The notes under the pieces were generated by a model. It had not been told where the DNA came from, searched no databases, and saw only the letters and a program-made list of their open reading frames with translations. 64,000 nt of DNA. It comes from Camelus bactrianus. Lineage: Eukaryota > Chordata > Mammalia > Artiodactyla > Camelidae. The stretch lies in the NCBI RefSeq assembly GCF_048773025.1, contig NC_133558.1:20814501-20878500 (forward strand), given 5' to 3'. The position numbers and the translations under genes were made by a program. This document shows positions 38,862-50,319 of the stretch, in pieces. The first letter of the stretch is position 1; each line of letters begins with the position of its first letter.

Positions 38862-39389
38862 CAGGCATACCTCCCTTTGTTATGCTTCCCAGATCATTGT
38901 GTTTTGGGGGGGTTGTGTTTGTTTTGTTTGGGTTGGTTTTTTTGTTTGTTTGGTTGGTTGGTTTTTTACAAATTGAAGTTTTGAGGCAACCCTGAATCAA
39001 TCAGGTCTATCAGCACCATTTTTCCAACAGCGTTTGCTCTCTTCATGTCTCTATGTCACATTTTCATAATTCTCTCGACATTTCTGACTTTTTCACTTTT
39101 ATTCTGTTTGTTATGCTGATCTGTGATCAGTGATCTTTGATGTCATCCTACAGCTCACTGAAGGCTGAGGCGATGATGAGCATTTTTTAGCAATAAAGTA
39201 TTTTTTAATTAAGATATGTACATTTTTTAGACGTAATGCTATTGCACAGTTAGTAGACCACAGTGTGGTGTAAACATAACCTTTATATGCACTGGGAAGC
39301 CAAAAAATGTATGTGACTCACTTTATTGTGATATTCGCTTTATCATAGTGGTCTGGAACCAAACCCGCAGTATCTCCGAGGTATGCCTG
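38862..39389. mobile_element. Tigger1-derived DNA transposon (internally deleted)
   Basis: Begins CAGGCATACCTCCCTTTG and ends CTCCGAGGTATGCCTG, the inverted ends of the Tigger1 pogo-type family. Inside are 'acaaattgaagttttgaggcaacc', 'gatctgtgatcagtgatctttgatg' and 'gcactgggaagccaaaaaatg'. At about 530 bp it lacks the transposase region. A GT-rich simple stretch (38905-38965) has expanded inside it. Confidence 0.85.
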
Positions 39390-39590
39390 TATATACTCAG
39401 AAATTCAAGAGTTCGCTAGAACAATTTAAATTTAATTCTAGACGTTCATTTCAATGTAAAATACAAGCACATACAACATTATGATGTGAGAGCGTTTAAG
39501 TTGATTTTTTTTTTTTTTCCTGATGTTTCTTCCCCTCCCCTGGTACGACAGCCAGTAGGTACTTGGGCCACCTGATTTGAAATCATTATT

Positions 39591-39640
39591 CTTTCTTTTT
39601 TTTTTTTTTTTTTTGGAGGTAATTAGGTTTGTTTGTTTGT

Positions 39641-39687
<47 letters not shown>

Positions 39688-39712
39688 TTCTTAGAGGAGG
39701 TACTAGGAATTG
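39591..39712 (-). mobile_element. Camelid Vic-1-like tRNA-derived SINE, truncated
   Basis: Poly-T followed by TTGGAGGTAATTAGGTTTG, a long TTTA microsatellite, then GAGGAGGTACTAGGAATTGA. This is the reverse complement of the camelid tRNA-derived SINE 3' half; the tRNA-like half is missing. It is the main clue to a camelid source. Confidence 0.75.
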
Positions 39713-40677
39713 AAAAAAGTAATTAGGCATTGATGAAAGTTTCTTTGCCCTGTTTCTCTCAATTAGAGTGGAGAGGGCAGTGCCCCACTTCACCTTTGGG
39801 TCCCACGGTGGCGATGGTGACACAGCTGTCTCTCTCCCACAATAGCTTCAAAGAGAAGCATTAAAGGGAAAGCTACCCAAGGCAAGAAGACACAGCCCTG
39901 AAGGCTCAATGCTTGGAATGAAAGTTTGCTGCCTCGAACGCTGGCACGGGATGATGCAGCAAGGGGAGAGGGATGGCGTGCATGTAACAGTCATCACCAC
40001 TGACATGCGGAGGACGGGGCCAACCAGGGGCAGTGTGACCGTGACATACAGGGGGAGTCAATGCTGTAATGTGAGGTGAGCCTTCCCCACCCACCCTGTA
40101 CTACCTCCTACCTCAGGACTTAGAAATAACCCTGGGCGGAGGGCCGTTTTTCAACCATTAATAGTTGTGAAAGCCACAGAGTTTAACTGGAAATTACTAG
40201 ATTAATGCCTTTGCTATAAGACAGTATAGGGTTTGACATAAAAATTAGAATCAGGAATAGGAAAATACAGAAATTTATTTTTTCACACCCAGTTTTGAGG
40301 TTTGAAACTATTCTACCTGTTACACATATTCTGTATCATCTTGATGGTATATTGTGTTGGAATTTTCCCAGGACCTTAGGACTTGTCTTTGCATTTTGTT
40401 TAGGTCAGTCATGCTACCACCAACTGACCACTTAAAGAAGCTCTGTTTAAATGTTTGTGCAACTCTTCTCAAAAAATCCTTAAAAGAGACACCAGTTTTA
40501 AAATAAGAACTATGTCCTGAATTATGCTGTGGATCATGGATGTTCATTTTGTGTAGGGACGTGGTCTGTGGGAAAGGTGGGTGAAGACAAAGGCCCAGAG
40601 GACAGGAAACCAGGAGGGAGGAGGATCCCAGCCAAGGCAGGAGGGAGCATGGAAGGAAAGGGAGTCATGCATCCACG

Positions 40678-40697
40678 TGGCCACCAGAGGGCAGCAG
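40678..40697 (+). promoter_or_regulatory. CTCF-like motif 1 in BTNL2-DRA interval
   Basis: TGGCCACCAGAGGGCAGCAG is close to the CTCF consensus TGGCCACCAGGGGGCGC. Occupancy is not shown by sequence. Confidence 0.55.
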
Positions 40698-40817
40698 AGA
40701 CACGCTCACGGTCTGCCCCTCAAGGACTTGAACAGAAGTTCAAGACATGATTCACTCACAGACCTTTCTTCTCCAAGCACTGCTGTGTTGTATGACCCAC
40801 ATTCATGGCTCTCTCAG

Positions 40818-40830
40818 CCAGTAGATGGCA
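40818..40830 (+). promoter_or_regulatory. CTCF-like motif 2 in BTNL2-DRA interval
   Basis: CCAGTAGATGGCA fits the CTCF core and lies 120 nt after motif 1 in the same orientation. Confidence 0.4.
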
Positions 40831-42995
40831 AAAGGAGCCCTGAACTTAGGATGTCCAAGATTTGAATTCTAGTTTTGCTATAAATCTGGGCAAGCTTCTT
40901 TTTTGGATGTCTGTTCATTTTGGGGGTTTTGATTTCCTTAGCTTTAAAATAGGGATCATATGGGCACCACTCAACTTAAACTATTCCTAAAAGGGTAGAG
41001 AGAATATAACAATGACACAGAGCCTCTATTTAGGTATAAAGATTCCTTATTGGGAGCAGAGAGTCTTGGAAAGACGGGAGACTAAAACAATAGAGATAAA
41101 TGAAAATAAGGAAAACGCATTATCGTGAGAGGACCTCTGGAGTCTTGCTATGAATTCAGAGAAAGTCAAGTGATAGCTATCAGCTTCTATTTTGGGGACC
41201 TGGTGGAAATCTATTTTGAGGGTTGTCAGGTAGACTTATCAGAAAGACAAGAATTATTTATTTCATGGAGTCCCCTAGCAATGGGTCTTGTAAATGCAGA
41301 ATTCTCCCCAGGCAAAAGAAACATGATCGACTTAACTCTCAACATCCTGGTGCGTAGCAGTTTGTAATTCTACTGTCTTCGTGGTTTGTTTTCTGACTGG
41401 AGGGGAGGGGGCACTGGCAGAGCCCTGAGACGCCCACCCACACGCTGAGTCACGGGCCTAACCTTCCCGCAAGCACTGAAGGAAGGTCGATCCTCAGAGC
41501 TGGACGGTGGCCTTTCTTCATAAGCATGACCACCGTTCCATTGGCACCTCGAAGAGGGTGACCCTGTCCTTCTGTTCCTTCCTCCTCCATCACCCTGATG
41601 CTCTGGAACAACTACAGACAAGAAAGCCTGACTCTCGTTGTTTGGAAGGAGGCTGAGTCTCTGAAATATTGTTTAAAATCACATCTCTTGGATTTGTTCC
41701 TCTTGCAAATGTGTTTTCCTGACACAAACAAACAACAACAACAAAACAGTACTTTAAATGAATCAAACTCTCAAACCCTCATCTCCCAGGTCAGAGCTGA
41801 GCCCAGACACCGTGGACCAGCTCATTCACACCCGGCATCCTGGGAAGGCCCAGCAGCCCAGCTTCTCTGTTGATGCCACAGTTGGCAGTTTTTATTTCAC
41901 AGACATCAATCTCTTCACATACCGACTTCTGGCCCCTCTCAGGAGGAGGAGGAGAAAAGAAACAGAACAAGAGGAGTTTCTTGCATGGGGATTTGGGAAG
42001 GAAATGCCTAGATCCATCTGCCCTCAGCTCCTCTGGTCAGACGACTTCAGCAGGAGATCCATGAAGACTCTGAGCTGGAGGGAAAAGGCGGGAAGGGAAG
42101 ACAAAGGAAGGTGCTCAGAACTCAAACCATGCAAACACCAAGCGCTGAGGCCCAGATGGCCTGGGTCCAGGTGAGAGTGACCTCATCTCCAAGCCCTCAC
42201 CGGCTACTCCAAAGCAACATCCTCTCTGGTTCTGGGTTTAGTGCTATGGGAAGACACAGAGCGAGCTGAGGGAAGATTCAGTACAGGGACAGAGACAGAA
42301 GTAGACATAGAGGTGGAGAGATATACTTGCGTTTAGTAATTAAAAAAAAAATTCTTCATCACGTCTATGGTCTTGTCTGTGTAGTAGGGAATAAAGATAG
42401 GAACGTTACATTTCCCTGGCTTTCTCTGCCTCTGGTTTCTGAATGGGGCCTGCATTCTGCCAGAGAAACAGTACTATGGGATTCAGGAAGCACAGTCAGG
42501 CTGCAGGTTTCCCAGGCAGGCGACACACAGGTTCATAGACAGGAATCCTGGCAGCAGCTTTGTGTTGCCAAGACATCCCTTCCCTTGGGGCTTGGGAGCA
42601 GCCGTGATGTCAGCACGGGCCCCTGTGGGTCCCGACCTCGTAAAGGCAGGGGTCTGCACTGACGTGCGCTCCTCTAGACTCCCTAACAGTTTTAAGGTAT
42701 GATTCCCTGAAATAGGGAAGACTTGTAATAAATGATCTTGTTTAGAGGGTCCTCAGGGATTTCTATTTCCTGAATGAACTCTGACTAGTACAGAGGCTCC
42801 TCCCCTTTTAATGACACCAAGGCAGCCTCATTCAGGTGTCCTCAGAAATTCCCTCAAACGCACAGGAAGCTGGAGGTCAGGAGAAAACAGGGAACAATGA
42901 CTAGTGTCCAAAGAGAAACTTCTTTCCCATCACCGAGAAGGGGAACTGAAAGTCTCTTCTAAAGACTCCCCAATTTAGTAATCTCATGAGGAGGA

Positions 42996-43060
42996 CCAAT
43001 CAGCGTTAAGGTCTAAATGACATCATAAGTTGCTGAGCAACCCCTTGGGTTGAAGGTGCC
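42996..43060 (-). promoter_or_regulatory. Reverse-oriented S-X-Y-like module, probable DRA locus control element
   Basis: Read on the minus strand the order is S-like (43050-43060), X1-like RFX site GTTGCTGAGCAAC (43029-43041, near-palindromic), X2-like TGATGTCA (43018-43025), then Y box CTGATTGG (42996-43003). X2-to-Y spacing is 14 nt, the same as in the DRA promoter. In human a reversed S'-Y' module of this kind lies in the locus control region about 2 kb upstream of DRA. Here it is about 1.65 kb upstream of the DRA start codon. Confidence 0.7.
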
Positions 43061-44456
43061 GTTTCATCATGGAAAATACAGAGATGTGTACTTGCTATCC
43101 GTTTATTGAGCATCTTGTAAGAACGAGGCATTATGGCAGCCAGCAAAGGGAAAACATAGAAAAATTATACTTGGTTTTTCCTCTGAAAGAGGAGATGGCA
43201 AGTCTAAACCACAGACTCAGACTCTCTACAGAGGCTGACACTGTGGAACTCTCATCTGGCTCATCCCGCTGCCTCCAGAAAACACATTCTTCAACAATTT
43301 TAGGGCAGAACTGTGCCTGCAGCCTCCCAGTAATCTAGAAGTCAGTATCGGAGGATGTTCAAAGCCCTTCGATACAATCAGAAAATCAGCAATGTATAGA
43401 GTGTTTGTGCTTATAATTTGTGAGCAGAGTGGTAGGGCAGGCTAAGACCTCAGCAGCGCAGAAAACAGTGTGGAAAACTCACCCTAAGCAGATGTGCCAT
43501 GACTGATACTAAACAGTGGACTCACCATCTCATGAGCTGCCTCCCTGCCAAGTCTCTTCCTTGGAAGCATTTGGATTCCAGCCCTTTCTATGGATGGTTC
43601 AACATTTTCCTTTCTGTTTTGCTACATTTTCAGAAACATGAGGGTCACTGTGTCCTAACTTTCAGTCTTCTCAATAGTGAATGTCAAAGTAAACTCTTTG
43701 AATCAGAACTTTTATAATTTATGATGTGAGGAAGTAATGATAAAGCCCTCCTGCAGGTCACCATCTCCAGTCTTCCAGGTAAATAAGCTCTGCCCAGTTT
43801 ACTCTGTATATCCGTCTATCTGAGTCTTCAGATAAGATGTGGGCCCAGCAGTCGTCTCCAATCTCTGGTCATATTTTAGGTGACAGCAATTAGGAAGAGG
43901 GTCCCCCTTCATAGCCTGCTGTCTCTGGTAACCACTGTCCATGTTCCACGGTGTAGCTTCTCATCCCTCCCCAGCTTTGGGAGTGTTGAAACTCAGTTTC
44001 TCCTCCAGCGTTCTCTAAATATAGTGAACTGCCAGGGACCCCGAGCTCTTGGGCAGAGTCGGCCACCTTGGAGTCCAGGACACTGGAGGAGGATCCTGAA
44101 GCAATAAGAGGCATCTTAAGTGAAGCTCCGTCACTCAGTACTGCCAAGATTTGGGCATTCTTCATAGCCTAACAGTTTGCCTTCTTTTTAGATGACTTGT
44201 CCCTTAAATAAATTCCCCAGCGATCACAGCACAGAGGCATGACCTGCCATTAACTCTCACCTTAGGGCATTTCCATTGATTCTCCTGTCACTAATGTGCT
44301 TCAGGTATGTTTCTTTCTAGAACTTGGAAGAGTCTGCGAGTGATTGCTAATCATTCTTGAAAACTCGATTTTTTTGGTCTTTTTTGTTTGGTCATGAGTT
44401 TGTCTGATTGATTAAGAAGTTCCTTTTCCTTGAATGAACAAATTGTCTCCTTTCCT

Positions 44457-44521
44457 GGACCCTTTGCAAGAGTCCTTCCCTTAGCAACAGATGTGTCATC
44501 TCCAAAGATTTTTCTGATTGG
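44457..44521 (+). promoter_or_regulatory. DRA S-X1-X2-Y class II promoter module
   Basis: S box GGACCCTTTGCAAG (44457-44470), X1 around TTAGCAACAGATG (44481-44493), X2 TGTGTCAT (44492-44499) and Y box CTGATTGG (44514-44521). This is the CIITA/RFX/NF-Y enhanceosome platform, nearly identical to human DRA. The human octamer position downstream (44536-44543) reads ATTTTAAA instead of ATTTGCAT. Confidence 0.92.
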
Positions 44522-44652
44522 CTGCAGCTCAACTTATTTTAAATTTTAAGCAGACTCTCTGACACCCTACATTCTCTTTTCTTGTATTCCTGGCTGTTCT
44601 GACCCACCTGTTCTAAACTCTACTGACCCTCATCAAGGCACCTAAGAAGAAA

Positions 44653-47600
44653 ATGGTCATGACTGGGGTCCCAGTCCTAGGAGTTTTCATCACGGTCCTG
44701 ATGAGACTTCAGGGATCATGGGCTATCAAAGGTAAGTGCTGAGAGAATCAAAAGTAGGGGTTGTAACCTCTGAGAGCATCAGAGAAATGAGCTGTGAACA
44801 TTTGGAAGATAGTCTTTGGAGTGAAAGAGAAATGTAACGGGTATTATGTGGGTCTGAATCTAGAACTGAAGTAAGTTGTAGTTGGAAGAGTCCTTTCCTC
44901 ACCACAAATTGGAGTAAGTGAAGCTTAGATTAGGGGCGAAACTCAGACACTGATTAATCCCATCGACTTGGAGATAAACCAGACTTGAGGGGAAATATTT
45001 TCTGACAGGCATTAACACGTTACCTCCCTGCACTTTAATTTTTCATTTTGGAAAATTAGTAAAATGAAAGGCCTGACATAATTTTGTGAGGGTTAAATCA
45101 GAAAAAATATGAGAATTTCTTGGCACCTGTTCTCAGCTGTTTTAGCCTGTGACTCCTCTCAGCATGTCTGGAGCACAGACATTATACTGAAGATCACGGG
45201 AAAGGACAGTCACCAGAAAGCAACCGCCGATCCAGGGGAGGGTGAAAGGCAGGCCTGCTGATATGAGTCACATTTAATTTACTGCCTCCTGGGACAGTGA
45301 CAGCCCCGGTTACCGTGGATCTTACAATGATCTTAAGTCATTGTCACTAAATAATGTTCCCAAGAGAGCGGGAAGAGTAAAGAAGTGGAGGGTCTGCTAT
45401 TATTCTGTGCCATCCCCAGAGCAAATGTGCCACTGTGAAGATGTATTGTGAAAAAACACTCCTCACCCAGAGGGACCCCCAAAGAAGGGGGCAGGTAGAC
45501 TGGAAATAAGTAAAGAAATAACCCAGCTCCGAGACCCATGCTGACAGTTGTGGGTTTGTATTGCCCAGAAAGAGCCATACGTGAGGGTGTTTACCAGGAA
45601 AGATAGCTTCCCTGGAAGCTTTCCATTTCCTGGAAATGGAAAGAGTCAGTTAGAATATTTGTGTGTGTGTGTGTGTGTGTTTATAGCTGCAAATGCTAAA
45701 AAAAATCCCTAGGTTTATTAATATAGAGTCAAATTTTAAAATCTACCTCTCATTTACATGCACCACAGAATACCCTTTGCAAGAGTCCTTTGATTGCAAA
45801 CTCCTCGATTGTAACTTATTTCAAGTTGATTATTCCTTTCGTATAGATTATTCTCGCTATCAACTATAATAGAGTATGTCCCATAATGACAGTCTCAACT
45901 TAAAGATCTTTAAGATACAAGGGAACGTTGGCAAGGCCAACCTCAACAGAATCCTTCCCTCAGAGGCGTGCACGGAGCGGGTGCGGACCCAGGAAAGTAG
46001 GTGTTCTCCTGCACTACCAGGTCTCAGACTTAATTATTTGGGTACCGCAAGCTCCAGTCATATATTCCGTGGATCTGGTCCTTAAACACAAAGCAGTTTC
46101 TGACCCTAAAGTACTTGTTATAATCCTGATGGTATGCTAAGAAATTACTTACAACTAGTCTGATTTAATCTTAAAAACAAACCCAATGTAGATGCAAAAC
46201 CACAGCAGAATATATTGAGAAAGCATCCTTCTACATAAATGATAAAGTAATCTACTCAAGATCATTAGGTAAATAAGTAGCTGAATGAAAATTCAAGATT
46301 TACTTTGATTCCAGAGTTCCGAATCCAGTCTTTTTCAACAGTGTTTGTCTCTTGTTAGAGTTACAGTGCTGAGAGACGCCCTGGAATTCGGGTTTAAGTG
46401 ATTTAATTCCTAGGTCAAGAGAGAACGTTTCTCTTTTAGGAGATGCTGCTGGATTTCTAAAGAGGAAATCATTTCTTGGCCAGTAACATGGAGCCAAACA
46501 AAAGCTTCATGAGACTCTGGGTGTTTCAGCTCTTGTGTCCACACTCTCTGCGTCACCCCTTCATTCCTCCACTTCCACCTCTGAGCAACACGAACGTCCT
46601 TCACCCGGCCTCCTCCTCCTGCACAGCCCTGCTCTCCTTCACTCCTCCACTCCACTTGGCCTCTCTTCCCACCACTCCCGCCCACGTGTTTGTGCCTCAC
46701 ATCCTGGGTCCTCCCTCTCTCTCTCCTGGTTCCTACCCTAATTCCCTTTCTTGTCTTTTCAGAGGAACACGTGATCATCCAGGCTGAGTTCTATCTGAAC
46801 CCTGACAAGTCAGGCGAGTTTATGTTTGACTTTGACGGTGATGAGATTTTCCACGTGGATCTGGAAAAGAAGGAGACGGTCTGGCGGCTTGAAGAATTTG
46901 GACGTTTTGCCAGCTTTGAGGCTCAGGGTGCATTGGCCAATATAGCTGTGGACAAAGCCAACCTGGACATCATGATAAAGCGCTCCAACCACACCCCGAA
47001 CACCAATGGTACCTCTCTCTGCTGCCCTCCTAGACGTGGGAATTGTAGCTTTAGATAGATGCTCAGCTCTCTCTGTTGTGTTATCGTGACTGACTTGCCC
47101 TTCCAGGGGCCTGACCTTGCCATAAGCAAACCCAAAATTCTCACATTACCAACCCAAGAACTTTATGAGTTTGTTCCTTTCTGGGTGTGCTCACATCTTG
47201 TCTTTGCCACCCATGGTCTCTCATAAAGTCTTTGCCTGAATCCATGCTTCCATGCTGGGGGAGCCAAGAATGCAGTCCTTGGAGACCTTGAACCTTAGCA
47301 TCGGTCGCTGTTCATGGGGAGGGTGTCAGAGCTGGGTATCTGAGACCATGGCGCAGATTCTTAGGGCACAAGCTCAACTGCTTTTTCAGCCTCAGTGGAA
47401 GGGAGAGGGGCAGGCCTAAGCAGGGAAGGCTGATTTCTGTCACCTGTCCCCCAGTGCCTCCAGAAGTGACTGTGCTCCCCAACACCCGCGTGGAACTGGG
47501 AGAGCCCAACACCCTCATCTGTTTCATCGACAAGTTCTCCCCACCAGTGGTCAAAGTCACATGGCTTCGAAATGGCAAACCTGTCACCACAGGAGTGTCA

Positions 47601-48196
47601 GAGACAGTCTTCCTGCCCAGGGATGACCACCTGTTCCGCAAGTTCCACTATCTCACCTTCCTGCCCTCAACCGAGGACGTCTATGACTGCAAAGTGGAGC
47701 ACTGGGGGCTGGAGGAGCCTCTTCTCAAGCACTGGGGTGAGAACCAGCCTTCAGCAGTTCCTCTCGTGATGCCTGGGTCTGGTCCTTTGGAACCCCAACC
47801 CCCTAACTGTTTCATAACAACTGCTCCAGTTCCTCCTCCTGGACTTCTCCCACTGCTCAGCTTTCCCCACTTCTAATCTGTAATTCCCTTAATACATCAT
47901 CCTACCTTCCTCTTATTTAATTAATGAAAAACTATTTTTTGACTAAGTGCCCAATTTTTTGATTAAGTGCCCAATATTTGGTCCTAAGTGCTGCTCCCTA
48001 TTGCATTCATTACTTCTGTATTCTGTTTTATTTTTCCCCAGAGTATGAAGCACCAGTTCCCCTCCCAGAGACCACAGAGAATACGGTGTGTGCTCTGGGC
48101 CTGGTTGTGGCTCTGGCGGGCATCATTGTTGGGACCGCCCTCATCATCAAGGGCGTGCGCAAAAGCAATGCTGCTGAACGCCGAGGGCCTCTGTGA
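44653..48196 (+). CDS. DRA: MHC class II DR alpha chain
   Basis: Exons: 44653-44731 (leader), 46763-47008 (alpha-1), 47455-47736 (alpha-2) and 48042-48196 (connecting peptide, membrane, tail). The 762 nt encode 253 aa; human has 254, and the leader is one residue shorter here. Marks are [40 protein letters not shown], the Ig-like CFIDKF...[10 protein letters not shown], and the tail [17 protein letters not shown]. The product pairs with DR beta, is loaded with peptide in endosomes and presents to CD4 T cells. The alpha-1 sequon NHT is kept; the alpha-2 sequon (NVT in human) is KVT here. The coding part ends in an exon that continues to 48207, and a 3' UTR exon follows. Confidence 0.97.
45619..45643. 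repeat. Perfect 11-bp inverted repeat in DRA intron 1
   Basis: CTTTCCATTTC and its reverse complement, separated by 3 nt. Confidence 0.7.
45661..45681. repeat. (GT)n microsatellite
   Basis: Dinucleotide run in DRA intron 1. Confidence 0.9.
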
Positions 48197-48898
48197 GGCA
48201 CCTGCAGGTAGGTTTGATGTCAGAAGAAGACATATGTGGAGTGATTCAAGGAAAGGAAACAGAGTTGGGGAAAGGGCATGTGATACCTTTAAGGGAAGGG
48301 GAAATGACTAGAAAAGCCATGGCTATTGAACTATCTTTGTTGTTCAGAATCAGACATTGGCATCATCTGGTATCCCAAAGATTCATGGTGCTACACCCCT
48401 TTCCGTACATGTGCACCTAAGACCACACCCTCTGTCTTGGGAATTATCTCCAGTAGCTAAAATAATTGTTTCGCATTAGAATTCTGAGTCCCATGATCTG
48501 GGAAAGACAACCTCAAGACTAAGACATTTCTTGGCTTATGTTTCCTAAGACAGGACATCAATTCTGAAGCATTTCCAGAGCTTTGCTCTTTGGGGTGTAG
48601 GGTAGATTCACAGTATGAAATGGAAATCGCTTGGAAACCAATGCCTGTTTTTGCCTCCAATCTGAAAAATGATGTCAGATGGTCTAAGAAAAGGTGAAGC
48701 CTGGTATGCTCACTTGTGCTTGCTTGGAAGGTAGGTTAGAGCAGTTCATGTTGGAAATGCTGTATTTACTAGGGATCACAAATATTAAGAGGCTTTCCCA
48801 GAGTTGAAGGATTAAGAGTGAAGAGGAAGGAATCTGAAGGTAAGAGCTCAAAATATTCATCTTAAACTCTATAGTAACTATGTGCGTCTTCCTTCAGG

Positions 48899-49300
48899 TA
48901 ATGGATCTGGGTAGAGAGAAGATCAGTGAAGATATTTCTGCTTGAATAGCTTTACAAACCTGGCAATACTCCAGTTGTTCACCTCAGTGAAGACAACCAT
49001 CCTTCAGGACTTTCCAGCCCTTAGCTACTCCAAGAGTAAAGACGCCTTCTTCAGTCTCCAAATTCCAGTGTCCCGTTATTCCCTGTCTACTGCTTCTTCT
49101 TGTATTGGCTTTTCCTCCATTTCTCACTGCCTTGTTATTAGCACCATGTAATCTGTTTGGAATAGATCCCATAGGATTTTTTCTCTGCTATGGAGCCTTT
49201 TGAATGTTCTCTGGGGGCATCCCCTGTACACTTATTACTTGGAGATTCTTCCAACTGTGATTGTGATTTTTCTGAATGCAATAAACTTGAGTGGGTCTTA
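48899..49300 (+). other. DRA: DRA 3' UTR exon 5
   Basis: Donor CTGCAG/GTAGG at 48207 and acceptor CCTTCAG before 48899 bound an intron in the 3' UTR, as in human DRA. AATAAA lies at 49280-49285; the exact cleavage site is assumed near 49300. Confidence 0.8.
49280..49285 (+). terminator. DRA: DRA poly(A) signal
   Basis: AATAAA in GCAATAAACTTG, about 380 nt into the last exon. Confidence 0.85.
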
Positions 49301-50319
49301 AGTGGAGTTTTTGGTTTCTGAGCCAGTTCTTCACACGGGCTGGGGAATATATGTGATCCTTCCATCCTGAGATATTTGAATGTTGAATGTATCTCATAAG
49401 CTCTGTAATTAAGCAGAAATATCCCAATTCATTAGGGCTCAGTTTCATTCAGAGAGTCTGCAAGAATCCAGTTGCTGAGGTCCAGTCCTCATCTGGAAAA
49501 CCCTAGAGTAGGGTTTATTTGTTCAGAGACAATTTAGCAGTGGGTTCACAATCTGATTTGGGTTCTTAAGCCTCCAAATCAGTGAGCTATTTGGATCGTC
49601 AGTAGAGTGAATCTCAAACCCTAAGGTAGGCCTCTGATAATGGGTGAGACAGATGGCAGTGGAGAGCTAAGCAGAATACGGGAGTATCCATATACATAAC
49701 AGAATTTGCATATCAACACCATGCATTTTAGACTTGAGGAGGAAGGATATTGCACCCTGAGGATTGGCATTACCTCAGTCTTACGGATTTGGAATTTAAT
49801 AAGCTTGCAGTCAAAGAATATATTCTGTGTGATTTTAATCCTGTGAAATTTATGAGATTTGTTTTACAGTCATAGTATATAGTCTATTTTGTGGATATGC
49901 TTCATGAAATTTAAAGAAATATTAGATATAGTCAATTATACACATCAATTACAAATGTCAATTAGATCAAGATGGTTGAAGTATTATTCATATCTTTGAT
50001 ATCCTTACTGATGGTTGTTTGCATGAAACTATAGAGATGTTTTCTACACCGTAATTTATCTGTTCTCTATCTCAAACTTTAGAATGCCTTTTTCCTCTTC
50101 TTTTACATTTTTCATAGTGATCTTGGGGGTGTATGTAAGAATTTATCTAGCGTGGAAACACCCAAGATGAAAGTACTGGGTTCTCCAAACTACACAAAGG
50201 GGTACACCAACTTATGCTCATATGTCCGTGTGCAGTACTCAAATATAATCCTGTAGAATGCTGTTATTTCACATATTTTATAATCTTTTGATGTAGGAAA
50301 TTTTTATAATACAGACAAG

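Larger units (their letters stand above)
36622..44400. other. BTNL2-DRA intergenic region
   Basis: About 8 kb. It contains, in order, an IRF-type element (38241), a Tigger1-derived element (38862-39389), a Vic-type SINE (39591-39712), two CTCF-like motifs (40678, 40818) and a reverse S-X-Y-like module (42996-43060). Moderately GC-rich pieces around 37500-38600 and 41400-42700 show open frames but no domain I recognise. Confidence 0.5.

Noticed and set aside
41758-42174. 138-codon plus-strand open frame between BTNL2 and DRA
   Set aside because: Low-complexity Arg/Lys/Glu stretches and no domain or conservation clue.
46410-46778. Minus-strand open frame opposite the DRA intron 1/exon 2 boundary
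   Set aside because: It is the complement of a pyrimidine-rich intron end, rich in Gly/Arg, and not a gene.
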